From Oscillospiraceae bacterium (GTDB lineage Bacteria > Bacillota > Clostridia > Oscillospirales > Ruminococcaceae), in assembly GCA_902363145.1 (NCBI GenBank), contig CABIZB010000001.1, positions 496,001 through 560,000 of the forward strand: a DNA stretch of 64,000 nt, in the 5' to 3' direction. The notes beneath the pieces are model-generated. The model saw only the letters and a list, made by a program, of their open reading frames with translations. It was not told the origin of the DNA and did no database searches. Below are positions 7,556 through 14,004 of this stretch, in pieces (the first letter of the stretch is position 1; every line of letters begins with the position of its first letter). The translations under genes were made by a program, and so were the position numbers.

Positions 7556-8611
7556 ATGAACAAAGGAATTATTACAACAGTTGTCCTCGCTATTGTTTTG
7601 GTCGTAGGTATCATCGGCTTCGCAGTATGCACCACTAATATTGGTGCAGGTTATGTCGGCTACAAGTATGACCGCACAATTAAAAACGGGGCACCAAATA
7701 CCATCGAAGGCACGTCGGTAATAGACGCTCAGCTTACTGGTCTCGTCTGGATCAATCCTGTAACTCAGGAAGTTCTTAAGTATCCCACCACTATCGTTAC
7801 CCGTAACTGGACAGGCATCGCCGAAAACGACAGTAAGGAAGACTGGTCTATGACTGTTGGTACCAAGGAAGGTAAAAACATTGAGGCCGACATCTATATT
7901 TCAGTGAAGCCCAGAGATATCGGTTCAATTATTAAGAACTTCGGTACCAAGAAGTTCGACAGCATTGTAGATGATGACATCTACGGTCTCGCCAAGGGTA
8001 AGCTTTCGGTTATCACTCAGAATTATTCCGTATATGATATCCAGTCTTCTCGCTCTCAGATACAGACCGAAACAGCTGAAATACTCGCCGATACACTTCT
8101 TAATACATACGGCGTTGAGCTTGTGCGCTTTGAAATCGGCACACTTTCACTTCCTGCGGACATTCAGACTAAAATTGACGAGAAGACAAATGCGATGAAC
8201 GAGGTCGAGCTTGCTAAGCTTGCAAGAGAGAAGCAGGATGAAACCAATCAGATGATCGTGGATCAGCAGAAGGCAGAATCTGAAAAGGAGCTTGTTCGCC
8301 GCCAGAATGAAGCCGATGCAGCCGCATATGAGAAGCAGAAGGCGGCCGAGGCTGAACTTATCGTTGCTGAGAACAAGATCAAGGTGGCAGAGGCAGACGT
8401 CGAGGTTGCAAGACTTCAGAAGGAAGCAGAACTTGAAAAGCAGAAGTCTTATACTGCCGAATATTTCGAGGATAAGAAGCTCGATGTTCAGATGAAGGCT
8501 GTTGAAAAAATCAACCCCAATGTCAAGACAATTATTACCGATGGCAGCGGCAGCGGTTATGCAGGTCTCGTTGGCATCAAGGAAGTTCTTGACGGGCTGG
8601 ACGGGGAATAA
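7556..8611 (+). CDS. SPFH/Band-7 (prohibitin-like) membrane protein
   Basis: An N-terminal membrane helix (residues 5-25) leads into a Band-7/SPFH domain (about 30-210, containing GAGYVGYKYD and LVRFEIGTLSLPADIQ). A long Ala/Glu/Lys-rich coiled coil (about 210-310) and a Gly/Ser linker (DGSGSGYAG) follow. SPFH proteins oligomerise into membrane rings or scaffolds. AAAGGAG lies before ATG 7556. Codon use here is less AT-rich than in the small genes upstream. SPFH genes recur in large phages and plasmids of gut Firmicutes; whether it serves the element or the host is unknown. Confidence 0.88.
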   Translation: MNKGIITTVVLAIVLVVGIIGFAVCTTNIGAGYVGYKYDRTIKNGAPNTIEGTSVIDAQLTGLVWINPVTQEVLKYPTTIVTRNWTGIAENDSKEDWSMTVGTKEGKNIEADIYISVKPRDIGSIIKNFGTKKFDSIVDDDIYGLAKGKLSVITQNYSVYDIQSSRSQIQTETAEILADTLLNTYGVELVRFEIGTLSLPADIQTKIDEKTNAMNEVELAKLAREKQDETNQMIVDQQKAESEKELVRRQNEADAAAYEKQKAAEAELIVAENKIKVAEADVEVARLQKEAELEKQKSYTAEYFEDKKLDVQMKAVEKINPNVKTIITDGSGSGYAGLVGIKEVLDGLDGE

Positions 8612-8642
8612 TAGATTGCTACAGTCCAACAAGGCGGCGAAT

Positions 8643-8819
8643 ATGTATAAGCCAAAAGTAATTACACCAAAACAATTATCAGAATATCTGAATTGTTCAA
8701 TAAATATAGCATATGATCTGTGTCACAGACGGGATTTCCCATCATTTAAGGTCGGAAGAAAAATACTTATAATTGAAGATGAGCTCCATTCATGGATGCT
8801 TAAACAAACAACAAAATAA
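8643..8819 (+). CDS. Excisionase-like HTH DNA-binding protein (58 aa)
   Basis: The product starts YKPKVITPKQLSEYLNCS and continues with a winged-helix core and the FKVGRKILI wing seen in excisionase/MerR-type HTH proteins (HTH_17 family). Such proteins bend DNA at attachment sites or act as small regulators. ATG 8643 has AAGGCGG upstream; an in-frame extension to 8502 overlaps the SPFH gene and has no ribosome site. It is the last gene of the AT-rich block and is followed by a strong terminator and a repeat-rich non-coding region, which suits an element boundary. Confidence 0.8.
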   Translation: MYKPKVITPKQLSEYLNCSINIAYDLCHRRDFPSFKVGRKILIIEDELHSWMLKQTTK

Positions 8820-8824
8820 TAAGA

Positions 8825-8857
8825 TAAGGGATCACTTCGGTGGTCTCTTATTTTTTT
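8825..8857 (+). terminator. Intrinsic terminator after the excisionase-like gene
   Basis: An 11-bp stem (TAAGGGATCAC with GTGGTCTCTTA) closed by a TTCG tetraloop is followed by seven Ts at 8851-8857. Confidence 0.9.
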
Positions 8858-8934
8858 GCTTAAAAATATAGATATGCAGATATACCAGAACCAGTGGATG
8901 AATCAGTCTCAAGATTTGGTAAGGTGATTTGGCA

Positions 8935-9089
8935 GGTGTGTCTTATCCCAATTATTATTATTGTTCGTGAAACTTCGACACACCTCTGATGGTGTGTTTT
9001 TTGTGTGATGGTGTGTTTTTCAGCAACTGTTTCAAAGTGGTGTGTTTTTCAAAAAGCATATTTTCCCATAGACACACTTTCGACACACC
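8935..9089 (+). repeat. Cluster of six GGTGTGT/ACACACC motifs
   Basis: GGTGTGT occurs at 8935, 8991, 9010 and 9039, and its complement ACACACC at 8978 and 9083. Longer copies exist: TGATGGTGTGTTTTT at 8987 and 9006, and TTCGACACACC at 8974 and 9079. The same GGTGTGT core occurs inside each CRISPR repeat to the right. This 334-base gap (8858-9194) holds no convincing gene. The motifs could be binding sites for the adjacent excisionase or an integrase, or the remains of a CRISPR leader. Confidence 0.7.
8978..9002 (+). terminator. Possible intrinsic terminator inside the motif cluster
   Basis: ACACACC (8978-8984) pairs with GGTGTGT (8991-8997) across a 6-base loop and is followed by a run of Ts to 9002. 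It may be a terminator or simply two facing copies of the repeated motif. Confidence 0.4.
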
Positions 9090-9150
9090 AAGTAATACTT
9101 TATATGCTTGAAAGTGGCTATAATACGCAATAAAATGCGCTGATACCAAA

Positions 9151-9161
9151 TGAGTTGAAAT
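9151..9161 (+). repeat. 3' half of a CRISPR repeat left of the array
   Basis: TGAGTTGAAAT matches the last 11 bases of the CRISPR repeat exactly. From its end to the first full repeat is 33 bases (9162-9194), the normal spacer length of this array. The 20 bases before it do not match the repeat. It is best read as an eroded first repeat with one further spacer. Confidence 0.7.
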
Positions 9162-9194
9162 CTTTTTCAAAATTATGCTGCTGAATTGGAAACT

Positions 9195-9614
9195 GTCACA
9201 CCCTCACGGGTGTGTGAGTTGAAATAAATGCACCGTGATCGCATAAATGGTGTTTACAAGTCACACCCTCACGGGTGTGTGAGTTGAAATTGGCATATTC
9301 TCAGGACTAAATCCTAATGGGGATGTCACACCCTCACGGGTGTGTGAGTTGAAATCTAAATCATAAATTATTACATCAACGATAAGGGGTCACACCCTCA
9401 CGGGTGTGTGAGTTGAAATTGTTGGCTCATTTACAAACACGACATCAAAATCAAGTCACACCCTCACGGGTGTGTGAGTTGAAATCTTCCGGGGCACGGG
9501 GAAAAGTCGGTGATGATCGTCACACCCTCACGGGTGTGTGAGTTGAAATCGGTTGAACTCGTGGAGAATGCACTCGCCAGTCTCGTCACACTCTCACGGG
9601 TATGTACTGAAAAT
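9195..9614 (+). CRISPR. Orphan CRISPR array, type I-C-like repeats, 7 repeats and 6 spacers
   Basis: Repeats of 31 bases start at 9195, 9260, 9325, 9389, 9455 and 9519. Each begins GTCACACCCTCACGGGTG and ends GTGAGTTGAAAT. The seventh, at 9585-9614, is degenerate (CTCTCACGGGTATGTACTGA...). Spacers are 34, 34, 33, 35, 33 and 35 bases. The short palindrome CACCC...GGGTG and the GAAAT end match type I-C repeats. The decayed last repeat suggests transcription from left to right with the leader on the left. No cas gene lies in the 64 kb, so the array depends on Cas proteins elsewhere or is inactive. No spacer matched the rest of the window by eye. Confidence 0.96.
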
Positions 9615-9705
9615 TATGACAATTTCCAGATAGCTGATTTGCACCCATTACGCCCAAAATACAAAGCTAAAGCCAATCACAATCATATCTTAATAAATAA
9701 AAACA

Positions 9706-9729
9706 GCGCAGAAACCCTCGCTTCTGCGC
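9706..9729 (-). terminator. Terminator for the leftward membrane gene
   Basis: GCGCAGAA and TTCTGCGC form an 8-bp stem; on the minus strand it is followed by GTTTTTA. It lies just past the stop at 9736. Confidence 0.75.
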
Positions 9730-9735
9730 CGAACA

Positions 9736-10266
9736 TTATTCCCTAAAAATATTAAGCAAAGCCGAAAACAGCAGATAATAAATACAGTCTGAAAGAACCG
9801 TGCAGATAACACCCGCAGCTATCATTTTAGCTGTGCCGAACAGCGGCTCTTTGATGTGACTTACCTGCGGAGCCTTGCTCTTGGCGAACAACAGGGCAGT
9901 CGCCGCAATATGCGCCGCAATGCCGATAATCAGCAGCCAAACAGCATCGTATCTGAAAATAGAATACAGAAAAATGCAGCCTACCATAAACACAATGTTG
10001 ATGATAAGATGTATGCCTGCGGAAATGTCACGCCTTGTTATTTTGCTGCAAAGAAGATTCGATGGAAAGGTTATGACCGCCGCCAAGACCGCCAGCAGCA
10101 GATTGCTTCCTACAAGTGATGCAAAGAAAAGCGAGTAGAATTCCATTGGAAAGATATTCCACAGTATCAGCCACAGCACTACAGCGGCTGCGGAGCATAT
10201 TGCGGCGATTTTTTTGCGCTTAGGCGTGAAAAATGGCTCTCGGATTGTTTTGGCTTTTTCGGACAT
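9736..10266 (-). CDS. Polytopic membrane protein, unknown function (176 aa)
   Basis: About five hydrophobic segments fill this protein after a basic N-terminal tail (TPKRKK). No transporter signature is recognised. The start is unusual. The best ribosome site, AAAGGAG, is about 33 bases before the ATG, and between them GTGGGTCAG and CTGACC(G)CAC can fold into a 9-bp hairpin with a small loop and one bulge. Folding would bring the ribosome site close to the start codon. No nearer start with a ribosome site is present. This is the first gene right of the CRISPR array and shows normal chromosomal base composition. Confidence 0.75.
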   Translation of the reverse strand: MSEKAKTIREPFFTPKRKKIAAICSAAAVVLWLILWNIFPMEFYSLFFASLVGSNLLLAVLAAVITFPSNLLCSKITRRDISAGIHLIINIVFMVGCIFLYSIFRYDAVWLLIIGIAAHIAATALLFAKSKAPQVSHIKEPLFGTAKMIAAGVICTVLSDCIYYLLFSALLNIFRE

Positions 10267-10429
10267 GGCTTTATGTGCGGTCAGACAGACTGACCCACGC
10301 TCCTTTCAAATAAAATAAACAGCTTTTCATGCGTTTCCCATAAATATGTATTACAATGATTATACGATTTTCACGCTCTTTTGTCAAGCGGATAAAATGG
10401 CCCTGTACCGTATGAGAACCGTTCCTGCC

Positions 10430-10458
10430 TTGACATTCGCAGATAAAAGTGGTAAGAT
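10430..10458 (+). promoter_or_regulatory. Promoter of the SGNH hydrolase gene
   Basis: TTGACA (10430-10435) and TAAGAT (10453-10458) are 17 bases apart, 36 bases before the start codon. Confidence 0.75.
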
Positions 10459-10493
10459 ATATCCATATTATATATGTATGAAAGGGTGTTCAT

Positions 10494-11258
10494 ATGGATT
10501 TTTCAAAGCTGAATTTCGGCGTGGACGGCGACAGCATCACAGCAGGGGAGCAGTGGTCGTATCACGTATATAAAGAGCTGGGAATGGCTTCCCATCACAA
10601 TGTTGCCGTAGGCAGCTCCGTTTGGTACAAGCGCACTATCGCGTACAGCGGCGGAAGCGTTACCACTCAGGATTATACTTCTCCCGATTTTGCTGGCATC
10701 AGCGACGGCTGGGAGGAAACTGACGACCCTGTTGAGCTTCAGAAGAGAGCCAACAACTGCGCTGTCGTTCATACCCAGCGCTTTATTGAAGAGGTAAAGA
10801 GCGGAAAGGCTCCCGTGCCCGATGTGTTCGCTTTTGCAATGGGCACAAATGATGCTGAGGACTGCCTTGGCTGCCCCGATAAGGCTCTGGAGGGCAAGAC
10901 CCTTGAAGGCAATGAAAGCGTTGACCTTTTCACCGAGGCAGGCGCAGCAAGATGGTGCATACAGCGCATTATGGAGGAGTTCCCTCTCTGCCGTGTGTTC
11001 GTGCTCACACCTATCCAGACCGCAACACCCGAGCATAACAAAAAGATCGAAAAGACTATCGAGGTGCTCCGCAAGGTAGCGGGCGGAATGAGCGCACAGG
11101 TCATCGACTGCTTCCACAACAGCGGTATCTGCGAGAAGTTCGAGGTGATCGGCGGCACAGGAAAATATCTCCGTGACGGACTTCACCCCGATGTTCCCGG
11201 TCAGACCCTCGAGGGAATGTATGCCGCCAAGGAGATACGCAACAATATGTTCAACTGA
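10494..11258 (+). CDS. SGNH/GDSL-family hydrolase (esterase-like)
   Basis: The 254-residue protein has the SGNH block I motif GVDGDSITAGEQW (nucleophile Ser about residue 15), a block III motif FAMGTNDAED and the C-terminal catalytic pair in DGLHPDVPG. Members hydrolyse esters on sugars, lipids or polysaccharides. No signal peptide is seen, so the enzyme is probably cytoplasmic. GAAAGGGTG precedes ATG 10494. It is a single-gene unit with its own promoter. The substrate cannot be told from sequence. Confidence 0.88.
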   Translation: MDFSKLNFGVDGDSITAGEQWSYHVYKELGMASHHNVAVGSSVWYKRTIAYSGGSVTTQDYTSPDFAGISDGWEETDDPVELQKRANNCAVVHTQRFIEEVKSGKAPVPDVFAFAMGTNDAEDCLGCPDKALEGKTLEGNESVDLFTEAGAARWCIQRIMEEFPLCRVFVLTPIQTATPEHNKKIEKTIEVLRKVAGGMSAQVIDCFHNSGICEKFEVIGGTGKYLRDGLHPDVPGQTLEGMYAAKEIRNNMFN

Positions 11259-11266
11259 TGTGAATG

Positions 11267-11566
11267 TCAGGGGTTTGTTCTGATGTTGTAGAACTCTCTT
11301 TCACGCATGGCGTAAATGGCGTTTCTGCGGCGTTCTCTGCGCTTCTGTGCAGCTTTTTCCTCAGCCTTTGCGGAAGCTCTTGCAAGTCCTGCGGAGAAGA
11401 TGAGCACGCCCATGAAAGCACCGTAAAGCGCAATAAAATATGTCATTGCAGTGGGGTCGCTGGCGGCTGACAGTCTGGTGAACCTTATTGTCACAAGTGC
11501 GTCGGCGGCAACGCAGAGGGCTGCGGCAGCGGGATATTCTCTGATTATTGACATTATTTTTTTCAT
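11267..11566 (-). CDS. Small membrane protein with charged tail (99 aa)
   Basis: Two hydrophobic segments (about residues 12-32 and 42-62) are followed by a very basic, Ala/Glu/Arg-rich C-terminal helix (KAEEKAAQKRRERRRN). AGAGGATATG precedes ATG at 11566. It converges on the SGNH gene with an 8-base gap. No family recognised. Confidence 0.65.
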   Translation of the reverse strand: MKKIMSIIREYPAAAALCVAADALVTIRFTRLSAASDPTAMTYFIALYGAFMGVLIFSAGLARASAKAEEKAAQKRRERRRNAIYAMREREFYNIRTNP

Positions 11567-11765
11567 ATTATCATATCCTCTCTTTGATTTGAATAAGCTT
11601 TTCTGCTGTTCATCATATTTACATTATAGCACACGATCTGGTCGGAAAATCGGACAGCAAATCAGACATTTTGACATTGGATATATAGAATGTACTATGA
11701 AAACGTTTGAGAAAGTTAGCTTTGCTGTTCAAATGTTAAAAATATGATAAATCGCAAAAATCCTA

Positions 11766-11794
11766 TTGGCAATACCGAAAAAATGTGGTATAAT
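11766..11794 (+). promoter_or_regulatory. Promoter of the phosphoglucomutase gene
   Basis: TTGGCA (11766-11771) and TATAAT (11789-11794) are separated by 17 bases. A second TTGACA at 11671 with TACTAT at 11693 may be another start. The 302-base gap 11567-11868 otherwise shows nothing recognisable. Confidence 0.75.
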
Positions 11795-11868
11795 GAGTTG
11801 AATGTGAAAATTCAGGCGGGCATTCAGCCACGCCGTTTTCAGACAAAATAAATTATGAGGTGATCACA

Positions 11869-13584
11869 ATGAACGAAATGGAACTTTACTCACTCTGGTG
11901 CGAAAAGGCTGTTGATGACCCTGACCTTCAGACTGAACTTAAGTCTATCGCAGGTGACAGCGACGCTATCAAGGACAGATTTTACCGTGATCTGGAATTC
12001 GGTACAGGCGGTCTCCGTGGTGTTATCGGTGCAGGTTCATACAGAATGAACGTTTATACAGTAAGAAGAGCAACTCAGGGTCTTGCAGACTATGTTAACA
12101 AGGCTTTCACATCTCCCTCTGTTGCAATTTCCTACGACAGCCGTATCAAGTCCGGCGTTTTCGCTAAGGAAGCAGCATCAGTTCTGGCTGCAAACGGCAT
12201 CAAGGTACATATCTATACTGAGCTTATGCCCACTCCCATGCTTTCCTACGCAGTAAGAAACCTGAAGTGCAGCGCAGGTATCATGATCACAGCTTCCCAT
12301 AACCCTGCCAAGTACAACGGCTACAAGGTTTACGGTTCCGACGGCTGCCAGCTCACACTTGACGCAGCTGAGATCGTGCTCAAGAATATCGAAAGCGTTC
12401 CCATGTTTGACGGTGCAAAGACCATCTCCTATGATGACGGCGTTGCAGACGGCAGAATAAACTACATTCCTCAGTCCGTTATCGACAGCTATCTTGACGA
12501 GGTATCCAAGCAGGGTATCCACACCGATCTGGTTAAGTCCAGCGGACTCAAGGTAGTTTACACTCCTCTTAACGGCACAGGAAACAAGCCTGTAAGAGCT
12601 ATCCTCAAGAAGATAGGCGTTGAGGACGTTACCGTAGTTCCCGAGCAGGAATATCCCGACGGAAACTTCCCCACCTGCCCCTTCCCCAACCCCGAGATCA
12701 AGGAAGCACTTGCAAAGGGTCTGGAGCTTTGCAACGTTGTAAAGCCTGACCTTCTCCTCGCTACCGACCCCGACTGCGACAGAGTTGGTATCGCAGTTCC
12801 TTCCGACAACGGCTATGAGCTGTTCACCGGTAACGAAGTAGGCGCAATGCTTCTCGAATACATCTGCTCCGAGAGAACAAAGATGGGCACAATGCCTGCC
12901 GATCCCGTTGCAGTAAAGACCATCGTTACAACCGATATCGCAGCTAAGATCGCTAAGGAATACGGCGTTAAGCTTATCGAAGTTCTTACAGGCTTCAAGT
13001 TCATCGGCGAGCAGATCGGCTTCCTGGAGGATAAGGGTCAGGAAGACAGATACATCTTCGGCTTCGAGGAGAGCTACGGCTACCTGGCAGGCTCCTATGT
13101 AAGAGACAAGGACGCAGTTGTTGCTTCCATGCTCATCTGCGAAATGGCTGCATTCTACCGCACCAAGGGCATTTCCCTCATTCAGGCAAGAGAGAATATG
13201 TACAAGAAGTACGGAGTATATATTCACAGCCAGTCCTCTTTCGTTTGCGAGGGTGTGACCGGTATGGAGAGAATGAAGGAGATCATGTCCGACCTCAGAA
13301 CCAACACTCCCAAGACTATCGGCGGTCTTACCGTAACACGCTTCGAGGATTACCTTGCAAGCACCTCCGTTGATACCGCAACAGGCGCAAAGACAATGCT
13401 TACACTTCCCAAGTCCGATGTGCTCACATTCAAGCTCACTGACGGCGCAAGCGTTATCATTCGTCCCTCCGGCACAGAGCCTAAGATCAAGGCTTACTAC
13501 ACCACCACAGGCACTACCAAGGCAGAAGCTGCTGCTCTTGAAAAGACCATTTCCGATGATTTTGCAAAGATCCTCGGTTTCTGA
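11869..13584 (+). CDS. pgcA: Phosphoglucomutase/phosphomannomutase (alpha-D-phosphohexomutase)
   Basis: The enzyme interconverts glucose 1-phosphate and glucose 6-phosphate, feeding glycogen and cell-wall sugar synthesis. At about 571 residues it has the long-form layout. The phosphoserine loop TASHNPAKYNG carries the active Ser at about residue 143. The Mg loop DPDCDRVG, the sugar-binding loop GFEESYGY and the phosphate-binding RPSGTEPKIK follow in order. ATG 11869 is chosen over GTG 11860 because GAGGTGATC is itself the ribosome site. It has its own promoter and terminator. The codon bias is strong, which suggests high expression. Confidence 0.95.
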   Translation: MNEMELYSLWCEKAVDDPDLQTELKSIAGDSDAIKDRFYRDLEFGTGGLRGVIGAGSYRMNVYTVRRATQGLADYVNKAFTSPSVAISYDSRIKSGVFAKEAASVLAANGIKVHIYTELMPTPMLSYAVRNLKCSAGIMITASHNPAKYNGYKVYGSDGCQLTLDAAEIVLKNIESVPMFDGAKTISYDDGVADGRINYIPQSVIDSYLDEVSKQGIHTDLVKSSGLKVVYTPLNGTGNKPVRAILKKIGVEDVTVVPEQEYPDGNFPTCPFPNPEIKEALAKGLELCNVVKPDLLLATDPDCDRVGIAVPSDNGYELFTGNEVGAMLLEYICSERTKMGTMPADPVAVKTIVTTDIAAKIAKEYGVKLIEVLTGFKFIGEQIGFLEDKGQEDRYIFGFEESYGYLAGSYVRDKDAVVASMLICEMAAFYRTKGISLIQARENMYKKYGVYIHSQSSFVCEGVTGMERMKEIMSDLRTNTPKTIGGLTVTRFEDYLASTSVDTATGAKTMLTLPKSDVLTFKLTDGASVIIRPSGTEPKIKAYYTTTGTTKAEAAALEKTISDDFAKILGF

Positions 13585-13610
13585 TCAACACAACAACTGA
13601 CAGATATACA

Positions 13611-13647
13611 AACACCGCCGGCAGGCAATGCCGGCGGTGTTATTTTT
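13611..13647 (+). terminator. Terminator after pgcA
   Basis: A 13-bp GC-rich stem (AACACCGCCGGCA with its complement at 13629-13641) is followed by ATTTTT. Confidence 0.92.
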
Positions 13648-13648
13648 G

Positions 13649-13934
13649 ATGTTCGGAGATGATCTGTTGAATAAAGATCCGGCAAAAAGAGCAGTTATCT
13701 ATGTTATGGGACTGTTTATAATGACATTGGGAGTATCCATATCCGTAAAATCCAATCTTGGCGTTTCCCCCGTAAGTTCAATACATATCCTTTGCGGTCT
13801 GCATGATATTTATTGGCAGCCTGGGAAGCGTAGGCGCAGGAACCATAATCGCCGCAGTGCTTGTGGGACTTGAACTGAAGCTTATAACAAAGCTTTTCGG
13901 CAGGTACCGTGACAAGCTTCTGCCGCAGAGCTGA
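13649..13934 (+). pseudogene. Collapsed YczE/YitT-like membrane protein gene
   Basis: One frame gives an N-terminal piece with a membrane helix and SVKSNLGVSPVSSI, typical of the first third of YczE/YitT-type membrane proteins. After about 13781 the similarity jumps to another frame, which encodes a typical family C terminus (FIGSLGSVGAGTII, then ELKLITKLFGRY) ending at 13934. Roughly the middle half is missing, so an internal deletion with a frameshift has removed the gene. It starts right after the pgcA terminator with no ribosome site of its own. Confidence 0.7.
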
Positions 13935-13955
13935 TAATACATATGCGCAAACAAA

Positions 13956-13990
13956 AAAGCTCCCCCGAGAAATTATCTCGGGGGAGCTTT
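13956..13990 (-). terminator. Terminator for clpB
   Basis: A 15-bp perfect stem (AAAGCTCCCCCGAGA and its complement) with a 5-base loop lies between the pseudogene and the clpB stop. T runs exist on both sides, stronger on the minus strand. Confidence 0.9.
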
Positions 13991-14004
13991 GGTTTATTTT
14001 GTCA

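Noticed and set aside
8147-8632. 161-codon minus-strand frame opposite the SPFH gene
   Set aside because: Its Leu/Cys-rich sequence is the mirror of the coiled-coil codons; no start signal is present.
8958-9170. 70-codon minus-strand frame in the repeat cluster left of the CRISPR array
   Set aside because: The translation is made largely of the GGTGTGT repeats and has no family resemblance or good ribosome site.
8860-9615. CRISPR-associated transposon or Tn7-like end
   Set aside because: Repeated motifs beside a CRISPR array invite the idea, but no tnsB, tnsC, tniQ or cas gene and no tRNA-targeting spacer arrangement is visible.
9510-9746. 78-codon frame running through the last CRISPR spacers
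   Set aside because: It reads through repeats and spacers and has no ribosome site.
12178-13227. Long open frame on the minus strand inside pgcA
   Set aside because: It is antisense to a gene with all expected catalytic motifs, has no ribosome site and shows Cys/Val-rich composition typical of mirror frames.
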